Positions 17,533 through 26,617 of a DNA stretch of 64,000 nt are shown here, in pieces. Each line of letters opens with the position of its first letter. The stretch's first letter is position 1. Source of the DNA: Pseudoroseicyclus aestuarii (GTDB lineage: Bacteria > Pseudomonadota > Alphaproteobacteria > Rhodobacterales > Rhodobacteraceae); the NCBI RefSeq assembly GCF_003217255.1, contig NZ_QJTE01000002.1:558001-622000 (forward strand), in the 5' to 3' direction. A program made the position numbers and the translations under genes. The notes below the pieces were generated by a model, which was not told where the DNA came from, did not search any database, and worked only from the letters and a program-made list of their open reading frames with translations.

Positions 17533-18411
17533 CTACCCCGCCGTCGGCCGGGCGGCGGGGGCGCGCACCCGCCCCCCGCGGCTGCCGATCCAGACGCAGC
17601 TCAGCACCACGGCGGCGCCCAGCATCTGCACCGGCCCGAGCCGCTCGCCCAGAAGGGCCCAGCCCAGCAGCACCGCCGTCAGCGGGCTGAGAAAGCCGAA
17701 GCCGGTGACGGCAGAGGGGCCGAGCCGCTCGATCCCGCGGAACCAGAAGAAGTAGCTCAGCGCCGCTCCGACAAACCCGAGCCAGAGGAACCCGGCGAGG
17801 TTTGCCAGGCTGGGCAGCGGCAGCGCCGGCTCCAGCGCCAAGGCCAGCGGCGTCAGCAGCACTCCGCCCGCCGTCAGCTGCCAGGCGGTGAAGGTCAGCG
17901 CGGGAACCTCGGGCCGCCACTTGCGCGTCAGCACCACGCCTCCCGCCATCGAGACGGCCCCCACCAGCGCGGCCATCATGCCCAGCGGGTCGAGGTCGGC
18001 CCGCGGCCCCAGTACCAGCAGCGCGACGCCGCCGATCCCGGCCAGCGCCGCGCCGATCCCGCGCAGCGTCAGCGGCGATCCCAGCACGAGATGCGACAGG
18101 CCCAGCACGATCAGCGGCTGCACCGCCCCCATCGTCGCCGCCACGCCGCCCGGCAGGCGATAGGCGGCGACGAAGAGCGCGGCCCAGAAGATCGCGAAGT
18201 TCAGCGCGCCCAAAATCGCCAACCGCCCCAGCCACGCGAGCGGCGGCAGGCTGCGCGTGACGGCCATCAGCAAGAGGCCGGCGGGCAGGGCCCGCAGCGC
18301 CGCATCCGTCAGGGGATAGCCCGGCGGCAGCAGCTCAGAGGTGACGATGTAGGTGCTGCCCCAGACGGCGGGCGCGGATGCGGCCAAGATGGCGTCGGTC
18401 CTGCGGGTCAT
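17533..18411 (-). CDS. EamA/DMT-family transporter
   Basis: A 292-residue inner-membrane protein with ten hydrophobic segments in two EamA repeats. Both repeats contain the WG...P/VTGFGFLSPLTAVLLGW type of pattern. Drug/metabolite transporters of this family usually export amino acids, metabolites or toxic compounds. It is transcribed divergently from a MarR regulator across a 79-bp region with two palindromes, which strongly suggests control by that regulator and an efflux role. Confidence 0.88.
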   Translation of the reverse strand: MTRRTDAILAASAPAVWGSTYIVTSELLPPGYPLTDAALRALPAGLLLMAVTRSLPPLAWLGRLAILGALNFAIFWAALFVAAYRLPGGVAATMGAVQPLIVLGLSHLVLGSPLTLRGIGAALAGIGGVALLVLGPRADLDPLGMMAALVGAVSMAGGVVLTRKWRPEVPALTFTAWQLTAGGVLLTPLALALEPALPLPSLANLAGFLWLGFVGAALSYFFWFRGIERLGPSAVTGFGFLSPLTAVLLGWALLGERLGPVQMLGAAVVLSCVWIGSRGGRVRAPAARPTAG

Positions 18412-18420
18412 GGCGGCTCT

Positions 18421-18448
18421 CCATTTATCTCGACATCAAGATAAATGG
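18421..18448. promoter_or_regulatory. Operator-like inverted repeat 1 (MarR box)
   Basis: CCATTTATCT (18421-18430) and its exact reverse complement AGATAAATGG (18439-18448) flank an 8-bp centre CGACATCA. It lies directly before the EamA start and is AT-rich in a GC-rich context. The inner part TATCTCGACATCAAGATA is a degenerate version of the second site. Confidence 0.65.
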
Positions 18449-18451
18449 GAA

Positions 18452-18469
18452 TAGCTTGACGTCAAGATA
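18452..18469. promoter_or_regulatory. Operator-like palindrome 2 (MarR box)
   Basis: TAGCTTGACGTCAAGATA has a perfect 12-bp core palindrome CTTGACGTCAAG (18455-18466). Its centre is about 26 bp from the centre of site 1, close to two and a half helical turns. It sits 22 bp before the marR start. Together the sites are the probable binding region of the divergently encoded MarR protein. Confidence 0.65.
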
Positions 18470-18490
18470 GTACCGCTTTAGGCCCCCGGC

Positions 18491-18982
18491 ATGGATCAGG
18501 TGGATCACATCCTCGCCCAGTGGCGGCGCGAGCGTCCGGACCTGGACGTCGGGCCGATGGGCACCTTCGGGCGGCTGAAGCGGCTGGGCGACCACCTCGC
18601 GCAGGCATTGGCAGAGGTCTACAAGGCCCACGGCCTGACCGCCGCCAGCTTCAACGTGCTGGCGACGCTGCGCCGGGCGGGCCCGCCGCATGCGCTCAGC
18701 CCCTCGGCGTTGATTGCCTGGACGATGGTGACATCGGGCACGATGACGAACCGGCTCGACCGGCTCGAGGCTGCGGGCCTGATCGAGCGGCGGGTCAATC
18801 CCGAGGACGGGCGGGGATCGCTCGTGGCGCTGACCGCCGAGGGCTTCGCGCTGATCGAGCGGGTGGTGACGGAGCATGTCGCCAACCAGCACCGACTGGT
18901 CGAGGGGCTGCCCCCCGAGCAGCGCGAGCGCATAGACGAGGGGCTGCGGGCCTGGCTGGCCCTTTACGAAAGTGCGCCCTGA
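18491..18982 (+). CDS. MarR family transcriptional regulator
   Basis: A 163-residue winged-helix repressor. The recognition region SALIAWTMVTSGTMTNRLDRLEAAGLIERRVNPEDGRGSLVALTAEG is a textbook MarR helix-turn-helix plus wing (about residues 70-115). Helical dimerisation arms flank it. It is divergent from the EamA transporter gene and the two palindromes between them are its likely operators. The inducing ligand is unknown. Confidence 0.9.
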   Translation: MDQVDHILAQWRRERPDLDVGPMGTFGRLKRLGDHLAQALAEVYKAHGLTAASFNVLATLRRAGPPHALSPSALIAWTMVTSGTMTNRLDRLEAAGLIERRVNPEDGRGSLVALTAEGFALIERVVTEHVANQHRLVEGLPPEQRERIDEGLRAWLALYESAP

Positions 18983-18998
18983 CCGGGCCCGCGGCGCT

Positions 18999-20036
18999 TC
19001 AGCGCAGCAGGCCCATGATCTCGGTGGTCCGCGCGAGGATCGGATCGGCGATCTCGCGGGCCCGGTCGGCGCCCTTGGCCATGATCCGGTCGATCTCGGC
19101 CGGATCGCCCATCAGCCGCGCCATCTCGGCACTGATCGGGGCGAGCTTCTCGACAGCCAGATCCGCCAGCGCCGGCTTGAAGGTGCCCCAGCCGGCGCCC
19201 GCATGTTCGGCGATCACCGCCTCCGGGGTGGTGTTCGACAGGGCGGCATAGATCTCGACGAGGTTGCGCGCCTCGGGCCGCTCGGCCAGCCCCTCGACCG
19301 TCTCGGGCAGGGGGGCGGGATCGGTGCGCGCCTTCTTGAACTTCTTGGCGATGGTATCGGCATCGTCGAGCATGTTGATCCGCTCCATGTCCGACTCGCC
19401 GGACTTGGACATTTTCTTGGTGCCGTCGCGCAGGTTCATGATGCGCATGCCCGGCCCGTCGATCAGCGGCTCGGTCATCGGGAAGAACTCGCACCCGTAG
19501 TCGTGGTTGAACTTGGCCGCGATATCGCGCGTCAGCTCCACGTGCTGCTTCTGGTCCTCGCCCACCGGCACATGCGTCGCGTGATACAGCAGGATGTCCG
19601 CCGCCATCAGCGAGGGATAGGCAAACAGGCCAAGGCTCTGCTTCTCGGCGTTCTTGCCGGCCTTCTCCTTCCACTGCGTCATGCGGTTCATCCAGCCCAT
19701 GCGGGCGACGGTGTTGAACAGCCAGGCCAGCTCTGCATGGGCGCCGACGCGCGCCTGGTTGAACAGGATCGAGCGGTCGGGATCGACGCCCGCGGCCAGG
19801 TAGCCGGCGGCGACCTCGCGGGTCATGCCGGGCAGCGCCGCCGGGTCCTGCCAGACGGTGATCGCATGCAGGTCGACGACGCAGTAGATCGTCTCGTGCT
19901 CCCCGTCCTGCATCTCGACGAAACGCTTGATCGCGCCGAGGTAATTGCCAAGCGTCAGCCCGCCGGAGGGCTTGATGCCGGAGAAGATGCGCGGGGTGAA
20001 GCGGGCGCTCGCGCCGCTCGGGGTCGTGTCTGACAT
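18999..20036 (-). CDS. trpS: Tryptophan--tRNA ligase
   Basis: A 345-residue class I synthetase that charges tRNA-Trp. The HIGH-equivalent motif is [14 protein letters not shown] near residues 23-36, and KKMSKSGES is the KMSKS loop. [13 protein letters not shown] lies in the Rossmann region. Length and motif spacing fit bacterial TrpRS. It is convergent with marR (16-bp gap) and divergent from the rhomboid gene. Confidence 0.96.
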   Translation of the reverse strand: MSDTTPSGASARFTPRIFSGIKPSGGLTLGNYLGAIKRFVEMQDGEHETIYCVVDLHAITVWQDPAALPGMTREVAAGYLAAGVDPDRSILFNQARVGAHAELAWLFNTVARMGWMNRMTQWKEKAGKNAEKQSLGLFAYPSLMAADILLYHATHVPVGEDQKQHVELTRDIAAKFNHDYGCEFFPMTEPLIDGPGMRIMNLRDGTKKMSKSGESDMERINMLDDADTIAKKFKKARTDPAPLPETVEGLAERPEARNLVEIYAALSNTTPEAVIAEHAGAGWGTFKPALADLAVEKLAPISAEMARLMGDPAEIDRIMAKGADRAREIADPILARTTEIMGLLR

Positions 20037-20127
20037 GGGGCCGGACCTTCTGGAAAAGGGGCGGGAACTCGCTTAGGCCTGTCCCCGCCAGAGGTCAACC
20101 GACGGCACCAGCTCGAAAGGCCCGCAG

Positions 20128-20847
20128 ATGAAGCCCCCGCATTACACGCCCCGGCCCGATCCCAACCACGCGCCGCTGCCAAACCCCTTCAACGCGGTCT
20201 CGCCGGTGATCGTGGTGGTGGCGCTGGCGATACTCGGGGTCGAGCTTCTTCTCGACGCGGGCGCCTTCGGCCTCGCCGGCGGGCGGATGGGCGTCGGCTG
20301 GCGCATCGCCGCGGTCGAGGACTGGGGCTTCGCGCCCGGCGTGCTGGACCGGCTGGTGCAGGCGCGCGATGTCTCACCGGACATCCTGATGCGCTTCGTT
20401 ACCTATGCCTTCGTCCATGGCAGCTTCACCCATATGCTCTTCGGCGCCGCCCTCTTGCTGGCGCTGGGCAAGTTCGTGGGCGAGGTGCTGCATCCGCTGG
20501 CGCTGGCCGGGCTCCTGCTCGCCTCGACCGTGCTGGGCGCGCTGGCCTTCGGCGCGCTGGCGCCGGGCAACCCGCCGCTGATCGGCATCTACCCGGCGGT
20601 CTACGGGCTGATCGGCGGTTTCACCTACCTGACATGGCTGCGGCTGGGGCAGATGGGCCAGAACCAGCTCGCCGCGTTCCGGCTGATCGGCGTGCTGCTG
20701 GCGATCCAGCTGGTCTTCGGGCTGGTGCTGGGCAGCGACCCCAGCTGGATCGCCGAGGTCGCGGGCTTCGCCTCCGGCCTCGCGCTCTGCCCCTTCCTGA
20801 TCCCCGGGGGATGGACCGCGACCCTGCGCCGCCTCCGGCGCCGCTAA
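20128..20847 (+). CDS. Rhomboid-fold membrane protein, probably proteolytically inactive
   Basis: A 239-residue protein with six hydrophobic segments. The rhomboid helix-2 motif HGSFTHMLFGAALLLALGKFVGE (His97, His102) is intact. Where an active rhomboid has GASGAVYG with the nucleophilic serine, this protein reads LIGIYPAVYGLIGGF (151-165). The GxSG motif is therefore lost and no serine is available, so the fold is kept without the catalytic nucleophile (pseudoprotease, like iRhom or derlin). It ends about 95 bp from the convergent murJ stop. Confidence 0.8.
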   Translation: MKPPHYTPRPDPNHAPLPNPFNAVSPVIVVVALAILGVELLLDAGAFGLAGGRMGVGWRIAAVEDWGFAPGVLDRLVQARDVSPDILMRFVTYAFVHGSFTHMLFGAALLLALGKFVGEVLHPLALAGLLLASTVLGALAFGALAPGNPPLIGIYPAVYGLIGGFTYLTWLRLGQMGQNQLAAFRLIGVLLAIQLVFGLVLGSDPSWIAEVAGFASGLALCPFLIPGGWTATLRRLRRR

Positions 20848-20860
20848 CCCGCGCCCCCCT

Positions 20861-20880
20861 TCTTCTCTTTCCAAATATCC
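20861..20880 (+). repeat. Dispersed repeat core, copy 1
   Basis: TTCTCTTTCCAAATATCC preceded by TC, just after the rhomboid stop codon, followed by a run of G/C blocks able to form hairpins (20881-20940). The same core occurs at 49359-49378 and, inverted, at 59470-59489. It is AT-rich against a very GC-rich background and lies between convergent genes. Confidence 0.75.
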
Positions 20881-20942
20881 CGGGGGGAGGCGCGCCTGCG
20901 CGCCCGGGGGGCTGGCCCCCCGTCCCCGGCCCGGGGGCCGCG

Positions 20943-22532
20943 CTAGCGCTTCACCGCGCGGCGGAACTCCGCCAGCCGGAAGGCCCCCAGAAGGTGCCCG
21001 ATCCCGAAGTAGGCGATCATGCCGACCGCGATCAGCAGCATCAGCGCAAGATAGCGCGCCCCCGCCGCCTGCAGCATCCCCGAGAGGCCCCAGGCGGCCC
21101 CCCAAAGGATCCCCCCCATCAGCACGGAGGCGAGGCAGATCCGCCCCAGCCGGCGGCGGAAGCGGGCGTCGGTCTGCGCCGCCTCTCCCATCGCGCGGCT
21201 GCCCCGCCAGAGCAGCCAGACCATCGCCCAGCCCGCCAGCGTGGTGGCCAGCGCCGCCGCGGTCCAGCCGATCAGCGGCGCGAGGCCGAGGGCCACGGCA
21301 AGGTTCACCACCATCGCCCAGAGGGCGTAGTGGAAGGGGCTGCGCGTGTCCTCGCGCGCGAAGAACAGCGGCTGCAGCGCCTTTTGCAGCACGAAGGCTG
21401 GCAGGCCGAGGCCGTAGATCGCCACGGCCAGCGCCGTTGCCGCCGTGTCGCCCGCATCGAAGCTGCCGCGCTCGAACAGGACCGAGATCAGCGGCACCGG
21501 GATCACCACCAGCGCCACGGCGGCGGGCACGGTCAGCGCCAGCGACAGCTCGCAGGCGCGGTTGAAGGCATCGCGCCCGCCGATCGTGTCGCCCGCGCCC
21601 AGCCGGCGCGAGAGGTCGGGCAGCAGCACGATCCCCAGCGCGATGCCGACCACGCCAAGCGGCAGCTGGTACAGCCGGTCGGCGTAGTTCAGCCAGCCTA
21701 CCGCCCCGTCGAAGAAGCTGGCGACCTGCCGCCCGACCAGCAGGTTCACCTGCACCACGCCGCCCGCCAGCGCCGCCGGCGCCGCGATGCGTGCCAGCCG
21801 CCGCATGTCCGGCGAGAGGCGCGGCATGCCGGGGCGCAGGTGAAAGCCCGCCCGCTTCGCCGCCCACCAGACCAGCGCCAGCTGCACGAAGCCCGCGAAG
21901 GGCACCGAGAGCGCGAGGCTGTCGCCGACCCGCAGCCCCAGCGCCCGGTCGAGGCCGAGGCCAAGGCTTTCCGACGGATCGCGCCCCAGCGCGGCGCCCA
22001 CCACCACGGCCAGGATGAAGACCATGTTCAGCAGCACCGGCGCTGCCGCCGCCGCGAGGAATCGCCCCGTCGCGTTCAGCACCCCCGAGACGAGCGCCGC
22101 GAGCGAGATGAAAAGGATGTAGGGAAAGGCCAGCCGCCCGTAGCTGACGGCCAACTCGAAGCGCTCGTCGCCCCGGAACCCGCTCGCCATGGCGGTGACC
22201 AGCAGCGGCATCAGCAGGATCCCGAGGACCGAGAAAAGCGTCAGCAGGAAGGCCATGCCGGCGAAGGCCTGCTGCGCGAAGGCCAGCGCATCCTCGTCCT
22301 CGCGCTCGAGCTTCTTCGAGAACATCGGCACGAAGGCCATGTTGAAGGCGCCCTCGGCGAAGAAGCGGCGGAACATGTTCGGCAGCGAGAAGGCGATGAA
22401 GAAGGCCTCGGCCACGGGGCCGGTGCCGAGGTAGGCCGCGATCATGATGTCGCGGACAAAGCCGAATACCCGGCTGAGCAGGGTCCATAGGCCGACGGTC
22501 AGGAATCCCTGAACCAGCTTAATTGGTTTCAA
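20943..22532 (-). CDS. murJ: Lipid II flippase MurJ (MviN)
   Basis: A 529-residue membrane protein with about 14 hydrophobic helices. The MviN signature is at the N-terminus: TLLSRVFGFVRDIMIAAYLGTG, then FFAEGAFNMAFVPMF. It flips lipid II across the inner membrane for peptidoglycan synthesis. Its start overlaps the glnD stop by 4 bp (ATGA), so the two are co-translated, the usual arrangement in Rhodobacterales. Confidence 0.95.
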   Translation of the reverse strand: MKPIKLVQGFLTVGLWTLLSRVFGFVRDIMIAAYLGTGPVAEAFFIAFSLPNMFRRFFAEGAFNMAFVPMFSKKLEREDEDALAFAQQAFAGMAFLLTLFSVLGILLMPLLVTAMASGFRGDERFELAVSYGRLAFPYILFISLAALVSGVLNATGRFLAAAAAPVLLNMVFILAVVVGAALGRDPSESLGLGLDRALGLRVGDSLALSVPFAGFVQLALVWWAAKRAGFHLRPGMPRLSPDMRRLARIAAPAALAGGVVQVNLLVGRQVASFFDGAVGWLNYADRLYQLPLGVVGIALGIVLLPDLSRRLGAGDTIGGRDAFNRACELSLALTVPAAVALVVIPVPLISVLFERGSFDAGDTAATALAVAIYGLGLPAFVLQKALQPLFFAREDTRSPFHYALWAMVVNLAVALGLAPLIGWTAAALATTLAGWAMVWLLWRGSRAMGEAAQTDARFRRRLGRICLASVLMGGILWGAAWGLSGMLQAAGARYLALMLLIAVGMIAYFGIGHLLGAFRLAEFRRAVKR

Positions 22533-25417
22533 GATGCGGCCCTTTCGGCGCCGGCTTCGATCGCCTCGCGCAGGCGGCGCTCTAGCACGCGCTGCTTGCC
22601 CTCGGAATGGTATTTCAGCCCGAACATGTCCTTGACGTAGAAGCTGTCGACGGCCTGCTCGCCATAGGTCGCGATGACCGAGGAGGAGATGTAGACATTC
22701 GCCGCCGCCAGCACCCGCGTCAGGTCGTAGAGCAGGCCGGGCCGGTCACGCGTGTCGACCTCGATGATGGTGAAGATGTCCGAGCCCTCGTTGTCGAAGG
22801 CGATGGAGGTCGGCACCTGGAAGCCGCGCTCGCGGCGGCGCATCTTGTCGCGGTCCTTGATCGCCTCGCGGGCGACGACCTCGCCCTTGAGCGTGCGCTC
22901 GATCATGCTGCGCAGGCGGGGCAAGCGGCTTTCCTCGAAGGGCTTGTCCTCGGCGTCCTGGATCCAGAACACGGCCGAGAAATAGCCGTCCTTCGAGGTA
23001 TAGCCGCGCGCATCTACGATGCTCGCCCCGACCAGCGCCAGCGCGCCGCAGATGCGGCTGAAGAGCCCCGGATGATCGGCGACGGCAAAGGCGGCGCGGG
23101 TGGCATCGCGCCCCTCGTCGGGCTCAAGGTCCATGCGGATCTCGGATTCGCCGAGATCGCGCAGCATCTTTGCGATCACCACGTGCACCCCGGCCGGCAG
23201 ACCCTGCCAGTAGGGGCCGTAATGCCGCGCCACCTCGGCACGGATCTCCTCGCGGCTCCAGCCGTCCAGCGCCTCGCGCAGGGCGCGCTTGGCCTCGGCC
23301 TCGCGGGTGTCGCGATTCAGCGCCTCGAGCCCGCCGTCCAGCGCCGCCTCTGTCGCGCGGTAGAGGCCGCGCAGCAGCATGGCCTTCCAGTTGTTCCAGG
23401 TGGTCGGCCCGACGCCGCGGATGTCGCAGACCGTCACCACGGTCAGCAGGTCCAGCCGCTCCTTGGACTTCACGGCCTTGGCGAAATCGCGCACCGTGCG
23501 CGGATCGGCGATGTCGCGCTTCTGCGCGGTGTCCGACATCAGCAGGTGGTAGCGCACCAGCCATTCGACCGTCTCGGTTTCCTTCTTCGACAGGCCGAGG
23601 CGCGGGCAGACGCGGCGCGCGATCTGCGCCCCGAGGACAGAGTGATCCTCGGGCCGTCCCTTGCCGATGTCATGCAGCAGCAGCGCGATGAACAGCACCC
23701 GCCGGTTGGCCCGGCTCATGATCTCGGTGGCGACGGGCAGCTCATCGGCCATGGCGCCGGTCTCGATCCGGTGCAGCTGGCTGATCGTCTGAATGATGTG
23801 CTCGTCCACCGTGTAGCTATGATACATGTTGTACTGCATCATCGCGACGACGGGCGCGAACTCGGGGATGAAGGCGCCGAGCACGCCGATCTCGTTCATC
23901 CGGCGCAGCGCGCGCTCGGGATTGCCCCGCTTCAGCAGCAGGTCGAGGAAGATGCGGTTCGCCTCGCGGTCCTCGCGCATCTTGCCGTCGATCAGCTGCA
24001 GGTTCGCGGTGATCAGCCGCAGCGCATCGGGATGCAGCAGCGTGCCGGTGCGCATCGATTCGTCGAAGATGCGCAGAAGGTTCACCGGCTCGGCGAGGAA
24101 GCTCTCCTCGTCGGCCACGGTCAGGCGGCTGTGCTTGATGGCATAGGGCGGGCGCGCCTTCTTGCGGCGGCCCAGAAGGCGCTGCAGCACCGGCTCGGAC
24201 TTCAGGTGCGTCGCCTCCTGCGCCACCAGGAAGATGCGCGTCAGCTCGCCCACGCGGGTGGCGTGGCGGAAGTAGTCCTGCATGAAGTGCTCGACCGCGC
24301 GGCGCCCGCCGTGATCGGCATAGCCCAGCCGGTCCGCCACCTCGACCTGCAGGTCGAAGGACAGCGTGTCGGTGGCGCGCCCGGTGATCAGGTGCAGATG
24401 GCAGCGCACGGCCCAGAGGAAATCCTCGGCCCGCAGGAATTCGCCGTATTCGTCGTCGCTGAAGACGCCGCGCGCCACGAGGTCGGCGGCATCGTCGACG
24501 CCGTAGACGTATTTGCCGATCCAGTAGAGCGACTGCAGGTCGCGCAACCCGCCCTTGCCCTCCTTCACGTTGGGCTCGACGACGTAGCGCTGGCCGCCCT
24601 GCTTCTGGTGGCGCGCGCTGCGCTCGGCCAGCTTGGCCTCGATGAACTGCGGCGCGGTGGTGCGGAAGAGCTCGGACCAGAGCGTCTCGCGCAGGCTCTG
24701 CGACAGGCGCTCGTCTCCGGCGAGGTGGCGGCACTCCAGCAGGCTGGTGCGGATCGTCATGTCCTCGCCGGCGAGGCGCAGGCAATCGCGGGTGGTGCGG
24801 GTGGCGTGGCCGACCTTCAGCTTCAGGTCCCACAGGATGTAGAGCATCGATTCGACGACGCTCTCGGCCCAGGGGGTGATCTTCCAGGGCGTCAGGAACA
24901 GCAGGTCGACGTCCGATTGCGGCGCCATCTCGCCGCGGCCGTAGCCGCCGACGGCCAGCAGGGCCAGCCGCTCTCCCTCGGTCGGGTTCGGCGCCGGATG
25001 CAGCCGGCAGGCGGCGTCGAAGGCAGCAAGGATGATATGGTCGGTCAGCACCGCATAGGCCCGCGTCACGGGGCGCGCGGCGAAGGGCCTGTTGGCGAAG
25101 GCCGTCTCGATCGCGGCGCGCCCGCGCTCCCGTGCCGCGCCGAGCGTGGCGACGGCGGCGCGCCGGGCGGCGACGGAGTCTTGGCGGTGGGGGCGATCCT
25201 CGCCCCCCTCCGCGGCCGCGCCGAGGGCCGCATCGAGCGCGGCCGACACCGTGGCGGCATCGAAGATCTCCGCCTCGGGGCAGATCAGCTCACCGGGTGC
25301 GGCGCCCGTCCCGAGGATCGGGGCGGGGGCGAAGGCGGGGCGGGCGGCGGCGCGCCCGCCGCTCTCAGAAGCCCGCGCCGCCAAAGCTGCGGGGCGCCGG
25401 TTCGAGGATGTTGACAC
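22529..25417 (-). CDS. glnD: Bifunctional [protein-PII] uridylyltransferase/uridylyl-removing enzyme
   Basis: About 960 residues. The nucleotidyltransferase domain has GGYGRGEMAPQSDVDLLFL. The HD phosphohydrolase domain has LLLHDIGKGRPEDHS. Two C-terminal ACT domains begin around ADHPGLFSRICGALALVGA and EVDTRDRPGLLYDLTRVLA. GlnD uridylylates PII (GlnB/GlnK) when glutamine is low and reverses this when it is high. The start is uncertain: no ATG lies near the conserved beginning (PGELICPEAEIFD). GTG 25417 is used here, which overlaps the upstream lipoprotein gene by 53 bp; a TTG at 25444 is also open. Confidence 0.92.
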   Translation of the reverse strand: MSTSSNRRPAALAARASESGGRAAARPAFAPAPILGTGAAPGELICPEAEIFDAATVSAALDAALGAAAEGGEDRPHRQDSVAARRAAVATLGAARERGRAAIETAFANRPFAARPVTRAYAVLTDHIILAAFDAACRLHPAPNPTEGERLALLAVGGYGRGEMAPQSDVDLLFLTPWKITPWAESVVESMLYILWDLKLKVGHATRTTRDCLRLAGEDMTIRTSLLECRHLAGDERLSQSLRETLWSELFRTTAPQFIEAKLAERSARHQKQGGQRYVVEPNVKEGKGGLRDLQSLYWIGKYVYGVDDAADLVARGVFSDDEYGEFLRAEDFLWAVRCHLHLITGRATDTLSFDLQVEVADRLGYADHGGRRAVEHFMQDYFRHATRVGELTRIFLVAQEATHLKSEPVLQRLLGRRKKARPPYAIKHSRLTVADEESFLAEPVNLLRIFDESMRTGTLLHPDALRLITANLQLIDGKMREDREANRIFLDLLLKRGNPERALRRMNEIGVLGAFIPEFAPVVAMMQYNMYHSYTVDEHIIQTISQLHRIETGAMADELPVATEIMSRANRRVLFIALLLHDIGKGRPEDHSVLGAQIARRVCPRLGLSKKETETVEWLVRYHLLMSDTAQKRDIADPRTVRDFAKAVKSKERLDLLTVVTVCDIRGVGPTTWNNWKAMLLRGLYRATEAALDGGLEALNRDTREAEAKRALREALDGWSREEIRAEVARHYGPYWQGLPAGVHVVIAKMLRDLGESEIRMDLEPDEGRDATRAAFAVADHPGLFSRICGALALVGASIVDARGYTSKDGYFSAVFWIQDAEDKPFEESRLPRLRSMIERTLKGEVVAREAIKDRDKMRRRERGFQVPTSIAFDNEGSDIFTIIEVDTRDRPGLLYDLTRVLAAANVYISSSVIATYGEQAVDSFYVKDMFGLKYHSEGKQRVLERRLREAIEAGAERAAS

Positions 25418-26537
25418 GGTTGTTCCGGATCTCGGCCACGGCAAGGCCGCGGGTATTGGTGCCGTCGCGGTTCAGTCGGAAGATTCCCGAGGTGCCGGAG
25501 AAGCCCTGGCCCTGGGTCAGCGCGCCGCGGCTGAGCGCATTGGCGTCGCCGCGGGCGACGAGCGCGCCGATCGCGGCGATGCCGTCGTAGGCGAGGCCGG
25601 CCAGCGGATGCGGCGCCTGACCGTAGCGGGCCTGGTAGCGGCTTTCGAAGGCGGCGGTGGTGCTCTGGTCGGGCAGGGCGAAGAGACCGCCCTGCAGGCC
25701 GGGCTGCGACAGCGCCTGCGGCGCGGCGTCCCAGCGGGTAAGGCCCAGCAGGCGGGCGCCGTCCAGCGCGCCCTGCTCGTAGAGGCCCGTCGACAGCGCC
25801 GGCAGGTCGGCGGCGACATTGGCGGTGGTGAAGACAGCATTGGCGCCGGTGGCGTCGATCTGGTTGGTGATGCCCGGCACCGCCGAGAGGATGCCCTGCT
25901 GCGATAGCGGGTAGCCCTGCTGGCCCGCGACCTCGGCCGAGGCACGGCCGATGGCGCCGGCGATGGCATCGCGCCCGACGCGCCCGGCATTGTCATCCGA
26001 GTAGACGATCATGTAGCGGGTCAGCCCATGACGCATGCCGTAGCCGACCAGCCGCTCTGCCGCGGAATCGAAGGTCGCCCCCAGAATGAAGACATTTCCG
26101 CCGGCGACGTCGGGATTGTTCGAGAAGGCGAGGACGTTGGTCCCGCTGGGCGCCGCCGCGATGCCGGCCGCCGCGGCCGAGCCGGCGTAGAGCGGGCCGA
26201 GCAGGATCTTCGCGCCGTCGTTGATCGCCTGGGTCGCGGCATTGGCCGCACCCTGGTCGCTGGCGCCGGTCGGATAGACGCGCAGGTCGATCTGCGCGCC
26301 CTGCAGGTCCGCGATCGCGAGGCGGGCGGCATTCTCGAAATTGCGGGCCAGAAGGGCGTCGGTCTGGTTGCCCGAGCCGTTCGGCACGAGAAGCGCGACC
26401 TGGACGGGGGCATCGGGATCGATGCGCGGCCCGCCGCCCGACATGCCCGTGGGTTCGCAGGCGGCGAGCCAGATCAGGGCGAGAAGGGCGGTGGCGCGGG
26501 CCGCGATGCGGCGCAGCGGCGTGTCGGTCGAGGGCAT
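25365..26537 (-). CDS. Penicillin-binding protein activator, LpoA-like lipoprotein
   Basis: A 390-residue lipoprotein starting MPSTDTPLRRIAARATALLALIWLAAC, where LAAC is the lipobox. The rest is a periplasmic type I ligand-binding fold of the ABC branched-chain-binding kind (VQVALLVPNGSGNQTDALLARNFENAARLAI). In gammaproteobacteria LpoA activates PBP1a. ATG 26537 is preferred because GGAG lies 7 bp before it; ATG 26558 is an alternative. It is divergent from rsmI, and the lpoA-rsmI-yraN neighbourhood is conserved widely, which supports the call. Confidence 0.83.
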   Translation of the reverse strand: MPSTDTPLRRIAARATALLALIWLAACEPTGMSGGGPRIDPDAPVQVALLVPNGSGNQTDALLARNFENAARLAIADLQGAQIDLRVYPTGASDQGAANAATQAINDGAKILLGPLYAGSAAAAGIAAAPSGTNVLAFSNNPDVAGGNVFILGATFDSAAERLVGYGMRHGLTRYMIVYSDDNAGRVGRDAIAGAIGRASAEVAGQQGYPLSQQGILSAVPGITNQIDATGANAVFTTANVAADLPALSTGLYEQGALDGARLLGLTRWDAAPQALSQPGLQGGLFALPDQSTTAAFESRYQARYGQAPHPLAGLAYDGIAAIGALVARGDANALSRGALTQGQGFSGTSGIFRLNRDGTNTRGLAVAEIRNNRVNILEPAPRSFGGAGF

Positions 26538-26617
26538 GGTCGTGCTCCGTTCGGTCATCGGCCTGGTCTTCGGCGGGGTCGGGCGCATCATAAGGTGGGC
26601 AGCAGAGGGGTCCAGCG

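Noticed and set aside
17572-18235. Part of the 569-codon frame on the minus strand overlapping the EamA gene
   Set aside because: The frame conflicts with the well-supported EamA and aminotransferase genes and has no motif.
20881-20940. Hairpins after copy 1 of the dispersed repeat as a classical intrinsic terminator
   Set aside because: They are very GC-rich but have no T run, so they are described with the repeat and not called as a terminator.
22607-25414. 935-codon open frame on the plus strand antisense to glnD
   Set aside because: No motif; composition (His/Gln/Arg/Asp-rich) is the mirror image of glnD coding sequence.
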